Shown here piece after piece: positions 1-11,354 of a stretch of 64,000 nt of DNA (within the stretch, counting starts at the first letter, position 1; each line of letters begins with the position of its first letter). This stretch comes from Nonomuraea maritima (GTDB taxonomy: Bacteria > Actinomycetota > Actinomycetes > Streptosporangiales > Streptosporangiaceae). Location: contig NZ_FNFB01000025.1 in the NCBI RefSeq assembly GCF_900100395.1, positions 47,665 to 111,664 of the forward strand, in the 5' to 3' direction. The position numbers and the translations under genes are program-made. The notes beneath the pieces are model-generated. The model was given only the letters and a program-made list of their open reading frames with translations, was not told the origin of the DNA and ran no database searches.

Positions 1-57
1 CCGCACTTCACGAACCCCCAGATCAGGCCATGGGATGAGAGAAAGCCGGAGGTCCGC

Positions 58-678
58 GTGGCGGTCAGCAGCGGCGAGGGAAAAACGGCCGGCCAGGAAG
101 ATCCGGTGCGGCGTGAGAGTGCGCGGCAGCGTGCGGGAGAGCAGGGTCTGCTCTTCGACGAGCAGCCGGCGCAGCTGCCGGCCGACATCGGCTACCGCGG
201 GCCGACGGCCTGCGCGGCGGCCGGCATCACCTACAGGCAGCTCGACTACTGGGCGCGCACCGGTCTGGTGGAGCCCACGATCAGGGCCGCCCAGGGCTCC
301 GGTTCGCAGCGCCTCTACAGCTTCCGCGACATCCTGGTGCTCAAGGTCGTCAAGCGGCTCCTCGACACCGGGGTCTCCCTCCAGCAGATCCGTACGGCCG
401 TGCAGCATCTGCGTGACCGCGGGGTCGCCGACCTCGCGCAGATCACGCTCATGAGCGACGGGGTCAGCGTCTACGAGTGCACCTCCGCCGACGAGGTGAT
501 CGATCTGCTCCAGGGCGGCCAGGGCGTGTTCGGCATCGCGCTCGGCAGGGTCTGGCGAGAGGTCGAGGGGTCGCTCGCGGAGCTGCCGGGGGAACGCGCG
601 GCGGTCGAGGACACCGTCCCGGCCGACCACCCCGCTGACGAACTCGCCCGCAGGCGCCGGGCCCGCCGCATCGGCTGA
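58..678 (+). CDS. MerR family transcriptional regulator
   Basis: This 206-residue protein has a winged helix-turn-helix of the MerR type at about residues 45-110, including the recognition segment TYRQLDYWARTGLVEP. The GTG start is preceded by GGAGG six bases upstream. The C-terminal half is an acidic tail with no metal-binding cysteines, so metal sensing is unlikely. It sits immediately upstream of the glycine riboswitch and gcvP. In mycobacteria a MerR gene also lies close to the gcvP homologue, so the linkage looks conserved, but no operator for it is visible here. The target is unknown. Confidence 0.88.
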   Translation: MAVSSGEGKTAGQEDPVRRESARQRAGEQGLLFDEQPAQLPADIGYRGPTACAAAGITYRQLDYWARTGLVEPTIRAAQGSGSQRLYSFRDILVLKVVKRLLDTGVSLQQIRTAVQHLRDRGVADLAQITLMSDGVSVYECTSADEVIDLLQGGQGVFGIALGRVWREVEGSLAELPGERAAVEDTVPADHPADELARRRRARRIG

Positions 679-775
679 ACAGATCCCGGCATTCGGTGAC
701 AGGCCGGTCATCAGCGCCAATCGTCGTTATGTCGCCTTACCGTAGTAACCTAGGGCAGGTAAGGCTGACGACCCC

Positions 776-980
776 GTGCGGGAGAGTCCCCGGGCTGATG
801 AGTGCCGGGGCGCCGAAGGAGCAACCCTCCCCGGAATCTCTCAGGCATCCAGTACCGCTCGGGCGAGGCAACTCTGGAAAGCAGGTGCGTCTGCCAGACG
901 CACCTCACCGACGGTGCAAGCCCCACGGGGTGAAGCTCTCAGGTCGCGGCGCACCGCCGCACTGACAGAGGGGGAGATCC
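776..980 (+). promoter_or_regulatory. Tandem glycine riboswitch (gcvT type)
   Basis: The leader of gcvP has the conserved blocks of two glycine aptamers in series. The first shows GGGAGAG, CCGAAGGAGCAA, TCTCTCAGGCA and the closing ACTCTGGAAAGCAG. The second shows CCGACGGTGCAAG, AAGCTCTCAGGTC and CTGACAGAGGGG. The aptamers are separated by only a few bases. It ends about 50 bases before the gcvP start, leaving room for an expression platform. Glycine binding is expected to switch gcvP on, as for this class in general; the sign of control is not visible in the sequence. Confidence 0.95.
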
Positions 981-1032
981 GGCACTCGCCCGCGCCCTGG
1001 CGCCGGTCTCCATAGCCTCGGGAGGCACCTCG

Positions 1033-3864
<2,832 letters not shown>

Positions 3865-3870
3865 TCCCGT

Positions 3871-3902
3871 CCGGCGGCTCACCGCGTGCGGTGAGCCGCC
3901 GG
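3871..3902 (+). terminator. Hairpin after gcvP
   Basis: Two perfect 15-base arms separated by two bases start seven bases after the gcvP stop codon. There is no T-run, which is usual for terminators in high-GC actinobacteria. Confidence 0.7.
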
Positions 3903-4013
3903 CATCGGAGGTCTGAGGGATGTGGCGGTCCGGTCAGTCCTTCCGTGTCAACGGAGCAGACATGATCGGCTGAAGTCGTTAGGCTCGGGGCGACCGTCGC
4001 CGAAGGAGCTCTC

Positions 4014-4811
4014 TTGACGTCATCAGAGCTGCAGACCCCGCCCCTCGACGCCGCCCGCCTGCTGGCCGAACGCGGAGATCTCGAGGGCGCCGCCGCCATC
4101 CTCGCCGAGCTCGCCGCCGACCCCGACGAACCCGACCGGCCGCAGGCGGCCGTGGGGCTGGCCGTGGTGCTGGAGCAGCGCGGCGACGTCGAGGCCGCCC
4201 GGGCCGCCGCCCGCACCGCGCTGGCCACCGGGCATCCCGAGTTCGCCGCCCAGGCGGCCTGCCATCTCGCCCAGGGGTTCGAACGCGAGGGGCGAGCCGA
4301 GCAGGCCAGGGCCGCCTGGCAGGCGGTGCTGGGCGTCGGCACCCCCGCCTACCTGCCGCTGGCCCACCTCGCGCTCGGCAGGCTCGCCGTCCGGGCGCAG
4401 GATCCCGACGAGGCCGTGGCCGAGTTCCGCGCCGCCATGGAGGCGGGTGACGAAGCGGTCGGGGCTCATGCCGCGCAGCAGCTGGCCGAGCTGATGATGG
4501 AGCACGGCGAGCCGGGGGCGGCGGCCGAGGTGCTGCTCGACGCCCTGGAGTTCGCGCCCGCCGGCGAGGTGCCGGGGCTTCGGGTGCAGCTCGGCATCGC
4601 GCATCTGGAGCTGGCCTGTGCCGAGTTCGCCGAGAGCCTCGAGGGCGGCGCCGACCCGCGGACCGGCGCGCTCGCCATCGAGCTGCTCGCCCGCACGCTG
4701 CCGCTGCGGGGCCGCGCCGACGACGCCGACCGGGTCTGGACGTACGGCTTGGAGCACGGCGACGAGACGCTGGCGGCCGAGGTTCGCCTGCGCTACCACC
4801 GCGACGCCTGA
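4014..4811 (+). CDS. Tetratricopeptide-repeat protein
   Basis: The 265 residues are almost entirely helical and alanine-rich, with degenerate TPR units such as the segments around LLAERGDLEGAAAILAEL, VLEQRGDVEAARAAARTAL and CHLAQGFEREGRAEQARAAW. No signal peptide or membrane segment is seen, so it is probably a cytoplasmic scaffold. The start is TTG; AAGGAG five bases upstream supports it over later starts. It stands alone between gcvP and a convergent membrane-protein gene. The partner is unknown. Confidence 0.75.
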   Translation: MTSSELQTPPLDAARLLAERGDLEGAAAILAELAADPDEPDRPQAAVGLAVVLEQRGDVEAARAAARTALATGHPEFAAQAACHLAQGFEREGRAEQARAAWQAVLGVGTPAYLPLAHLALGRLAVRAQDPDEAVAEFRAAMEAGDEAVGAHAAQQLAELMMEHGEPGAAAEVLLDALEFAPAGEVPGLRVQLGIAHLELACAEFAESLEGGADPRTGALAIELLARTLPLRGRADDADRVWTYGLEHGDETLAAEVRLRYHRDA

Positions 4812-4822
4812 TTCGCGGCTGC

Positions 4823-5167
4823 TCAGGGGCGGCGCATGACGGCCACGGCCGCGGCCACGTTGACGGCCACGATCGCCATCCAGACGATGATCAGTCCGAG
4901 GCGCCCGGCGTTCGACGTCGCGATGGCCGTCAGCGGGATGGCGAGGCCCATCGAGCCGAGCACGATCGGCGTCATCTGCGAGGCCGGCGACCGCTTGGCC
5001 TGGTGGCCCTGCCCCCGCTCGAGCTCCGCGCGCACCCGTGCGGTGATCGTCTCGTCGAGACGGTCGGCGAAGGAGTCGATGAGCGCGTGCTCGTACTCCG
5101 GGCCGAGGTCGCGTCGCGCGTCGAAGGTGGCCTGCAGGTCGTCGCGCAAGGGGCGCATGTCTGACAT
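4823..5167 (-). CDS. Small membrane protein with acidic N-terminal helix
   Basis: The 114 residues start with MSDMRPLRDDLQATFDARRD, a charged cytoplasmic helix, and end with two hydrophobic segments at about residues 66-83 and 90-110. The C terminus is MRRP. No family is recognised with certainty. The longer open frame that continues upstream is antisense to the neighbouring hydrolase and is not used. It is convergent with the TPR gene, leaving 11 bases between the stop codons. Confidence 0.7.
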   Translation of the reverse strand: MSDMRPLRDDLQATFDARRDLGPEYEHALIDSFADRLDETITARVRAELERGQGHQAKRSPASQMTPIVLGSMGLAIPLTAIATSNAGRLGLIIVWMAIVAVNVAAAVAVMRRP

Positions 5168-5248
5168 GAGGCCATCATCCACCCCGTGATCGTCGCCGTC
5201 ATCCGACCTGAGGGCTAGCTCTGCCTCCTCCCCAGGTACGGTGCTGCC

Positions 5249-5839
5249 ATGCAGGTGATGACGCCGCGGGGGCCGGCGATGGTGGAGATCGACGAGGCCG
5301 CTGACCCGCGGCTGCTGCTGGTGCTGACCCACGGGTCGGCGGGAGGGGTCGATGCTCCCGATCTGCTGGCGGTACGGGACGCCGCGCTCGGCGTGGGTGC
5401 CACGGTGGCCAGGGTGACGCAGGCGTTCCGGGTGGCGGGGGCGCGGGCGCCGGGCTCGGCGGCCCGGCAGGACGAGGCGTGGGAGACGGTTCTCGCCGAG
5501 CTCCGCGCGCGCCTTCCTGGGCTGCCTGTCGTGCAGGGCGGCCGGAGCAACGGGGCGCGGGTCGCGTGCCGTACGGCGAAGGCGGTGGGCGCGGTCGCGG
5601 TGGTGGCGCTGGCCTTTCCGCTGCATCCGCCGGGGAAGCCGGAGCGCTCGCGGGCGGACGAGCTGCGCGGCGCCGGCGTGGACGTGCTGGTCGTGAACGG
5701 CGATCGCGACCCGTTCGGCATACCCGCCGCGGAGGACGCCGCGCGCCTGGTGGTGCTGCCGGGGGAGGGGCACGACCTGAAGCGTGACCCCGCCCGGGTG
5801 GGTGAGACGGTGGCCGGGTGGATCACCGGCTACGTGTAG
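5249..5839 (+). CDS. Alpha/beta hydrolase, KANL3/TEX30-like
   Basis: This 196-residue protein has the compact hydrolase layout of the dienelactone hydrolase/TEX30 group. The strand-turn VLTHGSAGG near the N terminus precedes a nucleophile elbow GGRSNGAR, with Asp in NGDRDPFG and His in GEGHDLKR completing a catalytic triad. The substrate is unknown. TACGGT lies six bases before the ATG and no ribosome site is present, so the mRNA is probably leaderless. The gene is divergent from the small membrane-protein gene. Confidence 0.82.
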   Translation: MQVMTPRGPAMVEIDEAADPRLLLVLTHGSAGGVDAPDLLAVRDAALGVGATVARVTQAFRVAGARAPGSAARQDEAWETVLAELRARLPGLPVVQGGRSNGARVACRTAKAVGAVAVVALAFPLHPPGKPERSRADELRGAGVDVLVVNGDRDPFGIPAAEDAARLVVLPGEGHDLKRDPARVGETVAGWITGYV

Positions 5840-5860
5840 CCGGGATCTCGCCCGGACGGA

Positions 5861-6052
5861 TCAGACCGCTCCGGCCACGGGCCGGTGCGGCGCGATGACG
5901 GTGCCACTGGGGAGCAGCTCGCCGGTGTCCTCGAACAGGACGACGCCATTGCAGAGCAGGCTCCAGCCTTGCTCGGGATGGCAGGCGAGGGTGCGCGCGG
6001 CCTCACGGTCGGGCGCCTCGGCATCCGGACAGGGCGGGTCGTGCGGGCACAT
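5861..6052 (-). CDS. DUF5999 family small protein
   Basis: The 63-residue protein begins MCPHDPPCPDAEAPDREAAR and continues with HPEQGWSLLCNGVVLFEDTG and PHRPV, which I recognise as the actinobacterial DUF5999 pattern. The two N-terminal cysteines could bind metal, but no function is known. I chose the ATG at 6052 over the one at 6148 because it has GGAGG seven bases upstream and matches the family length. It is convergent with the hydrolase gene. Confidence 0.82.
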   Translation of the reverse strand: MCPHDPPCPDAEAPDREAARTLACHPEQGWSLLCNGVVLFEDTGELLPSGTVIAPHRPVAGAV

Positions 6053-6253
6053 CGGCGTGCCTCCGATATCTCGTGATTGCTCCCGTTGGCATGGGGCGGG
6101 AGCCGATTCGGGTGTATTTCTACGGCAAGTGTGCGACGCGTGGCACACGTTCCGACATAGCCCGTTGTGACTGTTACGGGGGGATCGCAGGAACGTGTGA
6201 CCTTCGACACAGCGTGCCTTATGCAGGATAACGGGCCAAGCGTGACACGCGCA

Positions 6254-6814
6254 TCACGTTTGCAATCCCTTGAGAAGGGCGTCGAGTCCGCGTTCGAAGT
6301 CGCGGTCGGCTCTTTCGTCGCGTTTGACCCACCGGTCCACCTCGGGGTCGGCCCACCCCGACTGCTGCACCTCGACGGCCACGCTGCCGAAGACGAACGC
6401 CCGCAGCGCGCGCACGGCCTCGGCGGCGTCGGGCAGCCCCGCCTCGGCCAGCTGCTCGGTCTGCTCCTTGACGGCCAGGGCGGTGGCGCCCTTGGGCGGT
6501 TTGGTCAGCGCCAGGGCCAGGACGCCCGGGTGGTCGCGCAGTCGCTCGCGCGCGGCCCTGCACCACGTCTTGGCGGTCTCCTGCCAGGTGGCCGACGGTT
6601 CGACGTGGACGGTGGTCACGTGCTCGGCCAGGGCGTCCATCAGCGCCTCCTTGCCCCGGGGCAGATGGTGATAGATGGCCATGGCCTCCACCTGGAGGGC
6701 GTCGCCCAGGCGGCGCATGGTGAGCCGGCGCAGGCCCTGGCTGTCGGCGATGTGCAGGGCGGCCTCGAGGATGCGCTCGCGGGAGAGCGGGACGGGCGGT
6801 CGCTTGGCGGGCAT
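6254..6814 (-). CDS. TetR family regulator (tetracycline-repressor-like C domain)
   Basis: The 186-residue protein has an N-terminal TetR helix-turn-helix (ILEAALHIADSQGLRRLTMR, then LGDALQVEAMAIYHHL) and a C-terminal domain resembling the TetR_C_1 type. I use the ATG at 6814 because the preceding bases (complement of 6822-6827) read TAAGAT, a good -10 element seven bases away. The ATG at 6823 would lie inside that -10. A palindrome over the promoter suggests autorepression. No obvious efflux pump is adjacent, so the target is unknown. Confidence 0.88.
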   Translation of the reverse strand: MPAKRPPVPLSRERILEAALHIADSQGLRRLTMRRLGDALQVEAMAIYHHLPRGKEALMDALAEHVTTVHVEPSATWQETAKTWCRAARERLRDHPGVLALALTKPPKGATALAVKEQTEQLAEAGLPDAAEAVRALRAFVFGSVAVEVQQSGWADPEVDRWVKRDERADRDFERGLDALLKGLQT

Positions 6815-6821
6815 GGTGATC

Positions 6822-6837
6822 ATCTTACTATGTAAAG
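6822..6837 (-). promoter_or_regulatory. Leaderless -10 element with TetR-type operator
   Basis: The palindrome CTTACTATGTAAAG (6824-6837) resembles TetR operators and overlaps the TAAGAT -10 element, so binding should block transcription of the TetR gene itself. Confidence 0.5.
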
Positions 6838-6929
6838 GCGCTCGCGCCGGGCGGATTTCCGTCCGTGTCGTACGACGGCGTACCCTTGCCGGTGAACGAT
6901 TGGACGTACAGCGTGAAGGGGCCAGGTCG

Positions 6930-7328
6930 ATGGCGTTTTTCCGTCCGCGGGTGAGCCGGGAGGCAGAGGTCCGCTACCACGCGGACCAGGAGATCTCCAA
7001 GAGCCTTCCTGAACTGCTCGAGATGGCCAGGCAGGCCGAGGAGACGCTGCAGCAGCTGCGCGCGGCCGGGGCCGACGAGTTCGAGCTGCGGGAGGCCGGC
7101 ATCGCCCTCGACAAGGCGCTGACCGAGGCGCTCCGGGCCGCCGAGGCGGGCCAGCGGGCCACGTTCGGCGTGAAGGCGTACGACGACCGGATCGCGCGCC
7201 GCAAGGCCAAGGCGACGCCGGCCGGCGCCATGTGGACGGCCGAGGTCGACCGGCTGCGCACGCTGCGCGAGGCCAACCGGATGTGGGGCATCCCGCGGGT
7301 TCCCCGTCCGGTCCCCGTCGCCCACTGA
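6930..7328 (+). CDS. Conserved helical protein of unknown function
   Basis: The 132-residue product starts MAFFRPRVSREAEVRYHADQ and is mainly a charged helical region with coiled-coil character at about residues 20-75 (LLEMARQAEETLQQLRAAGA), followed by a basic stretch DDRIARRKAKA and a proline-rich end. No enzyme motif, signal peptide or membrane segment is seen. It converges on the principal sigma gene across a strong shared terminator. I do not recognise a family. Confidence 0.68.
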   Translation: MAFFRPRVSREAEVRYHADQEISKSLPELLEMARQAEETLQQLRAAGADEFELREAGIALDKALTEALRAAEAGQRATFGVKAYDDRIARRKAKATPAGAMWTAEVDRLRTLREANRMWGIPRVPRPVPVAH

Positions 7329-7331
7329 CCT

Positions 7332-7376
7332 GACATGAAGGAGCCCCGGCGGATCGCGCCGGGGCTCCTTCATGTC
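7332..7376. terminator. Bidirectional terminator, 20-bp perfect stem
   Basis: Two perfect complementary 20-base arms (7332-7351 and 7357-7376) with loop GATCG lie between the convergent helical-protein and sigma-factor genes. It should serve both strands. Confidence 0.9.
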
Positions 7377-7383
7377 ATAGTGA

Positions 7384-8694
7384 TCAGCTGGCCCAGTCGA
7401 GCAGCGGGCGGGTGTTGCTCGGGTGGCGCAGCTTCGACAGCGACTCCTTCTCCAGCTGACGGATCCGCTCCCTGGTCAGGCCCAGGTGCTTGCCGATCTC
7501 GTCAAGGGTGTGCGGCTTGCCGTCCACCAGGCCGAAGCGCAGAGCCATGATCTTCGACTCGCGCGGCGACAGGTTGTCGAGCACGCCACGCAGCTGGTCG
7601 CCCAGCAGCTGACGGTCGACGATCTCCGACGCCTCGGGCGAGTCGACGTCCTCGATGAGGTCGCCGATCGTGGTCTCGCCGTCCTCTCCGATCGTGGCGT
7701 TGAGCGAGATCGGCTGGCGGCTCGTGCGCAGCAGTTCCTCGATCTGGTCGGGCGTCTTGTCGAGCTCGACGGCCAGTTCCTCCGGCGTGGGCTCGCGTCC
7801 CAGGCGCTGGTGCATGTCACGCTCGATCCGCGACAGCTTCGACAGCATCTCCAGCACGTGCACCGGCAGCCGGATCGTCCTGGCCGAGTCGGCGAAGCCG
7901 CGCTGGATGGCCTGCCGGATCCACCACATGGCGTACGTGGAGAACTTGAAGCCCTTGGTGTAGTCGAACTTCTCCACCGCGCGGATCAGCCCCAGGTTGC
8001 CCTCCTGGACGACGTCCAGCAGGGACATGCCGCGGTCGGTGTACTTCTTGGCCACCGAGACCACCAGACGGAGGTTGGCCTCCAGCATGTGGTCCTTGGC
8101 CTCCTTGCCGTCCGCGACGACCATGCGCAGGTCCTCCTTGGCGGACTCGGGCAGGTCGGGCTCGCTCTCCAGCTTGTACTCGGCGTACAGGCCGGCCTCG
8201 ATCCGGCGGGCCAGCTCGACCTCCTGCGCGGCGGTGAGCAGTGTGCGGCGGCCGATGGACTTGAGGTAGGTGTGCACGGAGTCGCCCATGACGGACGCCG
8301 TGTCGTCCAGGTCGAGCGGCTCGTTGTCGAGGTCGTTCTCGTCGGTGAGGTCGACGTCCTCGGGGACGTCCTCGAGGTGCTCCGGCTTGGACGCGTCTTT
8401 TGCCCCGTTGGCGGCGCGGCCGGTAGTCTTCACCCGAGATGTCTTCTTGGTGGACGCCGGCTTCCGGTCGGTCTTTCCGGGGACGGTGGTGCTGTGCGAC
8501 GTTTCCTTCTCGGCGGCGAGGCTCACGCCCGACTCTGAGAGTTCCCGCAGGATGGTGCGGCCTTCAGAGGGGCTGATGCCTGCCTTAGCGAACGCGTCAC
8601 GCAGCTCCGCCAGAGAAAGGTGACCCTGAACCCGCCCTCGTTCGATGAGCTGGTCGAGGGTCGGGGGTGGGGTCGCCAAAGCGGTTCTGGGCAT
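7384..8694 (-). CDS. rpoD: Principal RNA polymerase sigma factor (HrdB/SigA type)
   Basis: The 436-residue sigma-70 has all primary-sigma parts in order. Region 1.1 is at about residues 10-50, followed by a lysine-rich linker. Region 1.2 starts VHTYLKSIGRRTLLTAAQEV and region 2 includes DVVQEGNLGLIRAVEKFDY and FSTYAMWWIRQAI. Region 3 follows, and region 4.2 is HTLDEIGKHLGLTRERIRQL. The ATG at 8694 has GGAGGAGG upstream; an upstream in-frame start lacks this. A perfect sigma-R-type promoter lies about 160 bases upstream, matching the known sigma-R promoter of hrdB in Streptomyces. Confidence 0.96.
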   Translation of the reverse strand: MPRTALATPPPTLDQLIERGRVQGHLSLAELRDAFAKAGISPSEGRTILRELSESGVSLAAEKETSHSTTVPGKTDRKPASTKKTSRVKTTGRAANGAKDASKPEHLEDVPEDVDLTDENDLDNEPLDLDDTASVMGDSVHTYLKSIGRRTLLTAAQEVELARRIEAGLYAEYKLESEPDLPESAKEDLRMVVADGKEAKDHMLEANLRLVVSVAKKYTDRGMSLLDVVQEGNLGLIRAVEKFDYTKGFKFSTYAMWWIRQAIQRGFADSARTIRLPVHVLEMLSKLSRIERDMHQRLGREPTPEELAVELDKTPDQIEELLRTSRQPISLNATIGEDGETTIGDLIEDVDSPEASEIVDRQLLGDQLRGVLDNLSPRESKIMALRFGLVDGKPHTLDEIGKHLGLTRERIRQLEKESLSKLRHPSNTRPLLDWAS

Positions 8695-8852
8695 GAGGAC
8701 ACCTCCTCCGTACGGAGTAGAAGCGATCAGGCTTGTTGTGGTGGGGCGGCTTTGTGTCCGCACGGCGCACCCGTAGAAATAACGCCAATCGCCGTCATTT
8801 GTTCCCGCGCACGCAGTGAGGGTAGAAAAAGGGACAGAACGCCCACCAGTGC

Positions 8853-8878
8853 AACCGCGCGCGGTCCGTACTTATTCC
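8853..8878 (-). promoter_or_regulatory. Sigma-R-type promoter upstream of the principal sigma gene
   Basis: On the minus strand the sequence reads GGAAT, 18 bases, GTT, an exact match to the sigma-R/SigH consensus. It lies within the 3' end of the upstream small gene and points to rpoD. Confidence 0.75.
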
Positions 8879-9186
8879 GCGAGTTCGGACTCCCCGATGG
8901 TGATCTCGGGGATCGGCATGGGCTGGGCCTCGGCCATGCGCTGGTTGTCCCAGTACTCGAGGACCTCGCCAGGGTGCGGGTTGACCTCGGTCGAGACGAC
9001 GATGCCTTCGTCCGGTGCGGGGGAGTCCGCGGGGGAGTCGTCGCGCGTCTGCTCCACGACGGCGCGGGTGTCGCGCGCCACCTGGTCGAGCCTTCCCGCC
9101 GAGGCGGCCGCCGCGACAGTGGCGCCTCCGACGACGATGACGCCGACGACGGCCGCGGATGCCCACATCTTGCGGGTCTCGTCCAT
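8872..9186 (-). CDS. Small membrane-anchored protein
   Basis: The 104-residue product begins MDETRKMWASAAVVGVIVVG, a short cytoplasmic tip followed by one hydrophobic segment to about residue 27. An acidic extracytoplasmic tail then runs to the C terminus (ITIGESELAE). It could be a signal anchor or a cleaved signal peptide. A GGAGG site lies seven bases before the ATG at 9186. No family is recognised. Its 3' end carries the promoter for the downstream sigma gene. Confidence 0.68.
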   Translation of the reverse strand: MDETRKMWASAAVVGVIVVGGATVAAAASAGRLDQVARDTRAVVEQTRDDSPADSPAPDEGIVVSTEVNPHPGEVLEYWDNQRMAEAQPMPIPEITIGESELAE

Positions 9187-9209
9187 GAAGGCTCCCTCCT
9201 TTTCCCCCA

Positions 9210-10379
9210 CTATGACGCAGCAGCGACTTGTCGGGTTCCTGCCTTGAGTCGCATCAGGTCGGTTTTGCCGTTGGGCAGCAGCGGGAGCCGGGCAACCAGT
9301 CGCAGCTCGCGGGGGGCCGCGTACGGGGGGAGCCTATCGCGGCAGTATGCGCGCAATTGGTCAAGTGTGGGGGGCGTGTCGGGACGGGCGGGCACCACGA
9401 CAGCGGTGACCCGTTCGCCCCACTCGGGGTCGGGCGTGCCGAACACGACCGCGTCGGCGACCTCGGGATGCGTGCACAGCACGGCCGCCACGGCCGTGGC
9501 GACGACCTTCTCGCCGCCGGTGTTGACGACGTCGTCGGCCCGGCCGAGCACCCGCAGCCGCCCGCCGTCGAACTCGCCCAGGTCGGAGGTGACGAACCAG
9601 CCGCCGTCGAGCGGCGCCGGCGGGTCGGCGAAGCGGTAGCCGGAGAACAGTACCGGCCCGGTGACGCGGATCAGCCCGTCGTCGCCGATCTTGACGTCCA
9701 CGCCGTGCAGGGGGCTGCCGTCGTACACGCAGCCGCCGCACGTCTCGCTCATCCCGTACGTCGTCACGACCCGCGCGCCGAGGTCGCGCGCCTGGTCGAG
9801 CAGCCCCGGACGGGGAGCGGCGCCGCCGAGCAGGATCGTCCTGAACACCGACAGGTCGGCGCCCTGCTCGACCAGCCGGTGGAGCTGGGTGGGCACCAGC
9901 GAGACGTGGTCGGCGCCGGACGACAGCACCGCCTGCGGGTCGAAGCCGGGGTGGATGATCGGCTCGCTCTCGCAGAGCAGGGCACGGACGAGCACCTGAA
10001 GGCCGGAGACGTGGGAGACCGGCAGGCAGCACAGCCAGCGGTCGCCCTTCGTGGCCTCGACCCGGCGCAACGAGGCCGCCGCGGACGCGCGCAGCGCCGA
10101 GGCCGACAGCATGACGCCCTTGGGCGTCCCGGTGCTGCCGCTGGTGGCGATGACCACCGCGACGTCGCCGGGGACCCCCTCGCCGCCGTCGAGTGGCTCG
10201 CCGTCGACATGCGTGGGGCGCAGCGCGGCGATCGCCCCGGTGGAGTGGTCGGGCGCGAGCGGCAGCACGGCGGGGCCGTCACCCGTGAGCGCGTCGCGGA
10301 CCGCCGTGAACAGGGCGGGTCCGGGAGGCTGCACAATGGCATGCAGCGGACGGTCCGGATGCGACGGGTTCCTCCACAT
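9210..10379 (-). CDS. menE: o-Succinylbenzoate-CoA ligase
   Basis: MenE activates o-succinylbenzoate with ATP and CoA in menaquinone synthesis. The 389-residue protein has the ANL P-loop TSGSTGTPKG at residues 79-88, the TTYGMSET motif, the GRADD hinge with NTGGEKV, and the C-terminal catalytic lysine in LPNGKTDL. It is shorter than general acyl-CoA ligases, as usual for actinobacterial MenE. The gene is divergent from menC-menD with 48 bases between the starts. No strong ribosome site precedes the ATG at 10379, so the exact start is less certain. Confidence 0.93.
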   Translation of the reverse strand: MWRNPSHPDRPLHAIVQPPGPALFTAVRDALTGDGPAVLPLAPDHSTGAIAALRPTHVDGEPLDGGEGVPGDVAVVIATSGSTGTPKGVMLSASALRASAAASLRRVEATKGDRWLCCLPVSHVSGLQVLVRALLCESEPIIHPGFDPQAVLSSGADHVSLVPTQLHRLVEQGADLSVFRTILLGGAAPRPGLLDQARDLGARVVTTYGMSETCGGCVYDGSPLHGVDVKIGDDGLIRVTGPVLFSGYRFADPPAPLDGGWFVTSDLGEFDGGRLRVLGRADDVVNTGGEKVVATAVAAVLCTHPEVADAVVFGTPDPEWGERVTAVVVPARPDTPPTLDQLRAYCRDRLPPYAAPRELRLVARLPLLPNGKTDLMRLKAGTRQVAAAS

Positions 10380-10427
10380 GCTCGTAAGGTTAATGGCGAC
10401 AGGTCGGACACTGGCGCAGGGAGGGTC

Positions 10428-11354
10428 GTGACGCGTTCCCCCGTGGTCTTCCGCATTCCGATGCGTACCCGGTTCCGCGGACAGACCGTCAGAGAAGGGG
10501 TGCTGCTGCACGGCCCGTCGGGGTGGGGCGAGTTCTCGCCGTTCCCCGAGTACGGCCCGCGCGAGTGCGCCCGCTGGCTGGCCTGCGCCCGGGAGGCCGC
10601 CTTCGAGGGCTGGCCGGAGCCGGTGCGCGACCGGGTGCCCGTCAACGCGACCGTGCCCGCCGTCGATCCCGGCCACGCGCACGACATCGTGCGCCGCTCC
10701 GGATGCGGCACCGCCAAGGTCAAGGTCGCCGAGCGGGGCCAGACCTTCGACGACGACGTGGCCCGGGTCGAGGCCGTGCGCGACGCGCTGGGCCCGTCCG
10801 GCAAGCTGCGCGTCGACGTCAACGGCGCCTGGACGGTCGACGAGGCCGTCCGCAGGCTCAAGCTGCTCGACCGGTTCGACCTCGAGTACGCCGAGCAGCC
10901 GTGCGCCACGCTGGACGAGCTCGCCGCGGTGCGGCGGGCGTGCGACGTGCCGATCGCGGCCGACGAGTCGATCCGCCGCGCGGAGGACCCCCTGCGGGTG
11001 CGCGCGGCCGAGGCGGCCGACATCGCCGTGATCAAGGTGCAGCCGCTCGGCGGCGTGCGCAACGCGCTGCGGGTGGTGGAGGCGTGCGGGCTGCCCACGG
11101 TGGTCTCCAGCGCCGTCGAGACGTCCGTGGGCCTGGCCGCCGGGGTGGCGCTGGCGGCGGCGCTGCCTGAGCTGCCGTACGCCTGCGGGCTCGGCACGAT
11201 GTCGCTGCTGACGGGCGACGTCGTGGCCGACTCCCTGGTGCCCGTGGGCGGTGAGCTGGACGTGCGCCGACCTCCGGTAAGTTTTGACCACTTGTCGGCC
11301 TTTGAGATCGAATCTCCCCAGTGGTTTCGCCGGATGCAGGAGGCGTCACTTTGA
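10428..11354 (+). CDS. menC: o-Succinylbenzoate synthase
   Basis: MenC dehydrates SHCHC to o-succinylbenzoate. The 308-residue enolase-superfamily barrel shows the first catalytic lysine in TAKVKVAE and the metal ligands in RVDVNGAW, EYAEQPC and IAADESI. The second lysine is in IAVIKVQPLGG. The GTG start has GGGAGGG a few bases upstream. The stop overlaps the menD start (TTGA), so the two are translationally coupled. Confidence 0.95.
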   Translation: MTRSPVVFRIPMRTRFRGQTVREGVLLHGPSGWGEFSPFPEYGPRECARWLACAREAAFEGWPEPVRDRVPVNATVPAVDPGHAHDIVRRSGCGTAKVKVAERGQTFDDDVARVEAVRDALGPSGKLRVDVNGAWTVDEAVRRLKLLDRFDLEYAEQPCATLDELAAVRRACDVPIAADESIRRAEDPLRVRAAEAADIAVIKVQPLGGVRNALRVVEACGLPTVVSSAVETSVGLAAGVALAAALPELPYACGLGTMSLLTGDVVADSLVPVGGELDVRRPPVSFDHLSAFEIESPQWFRRMQEASL

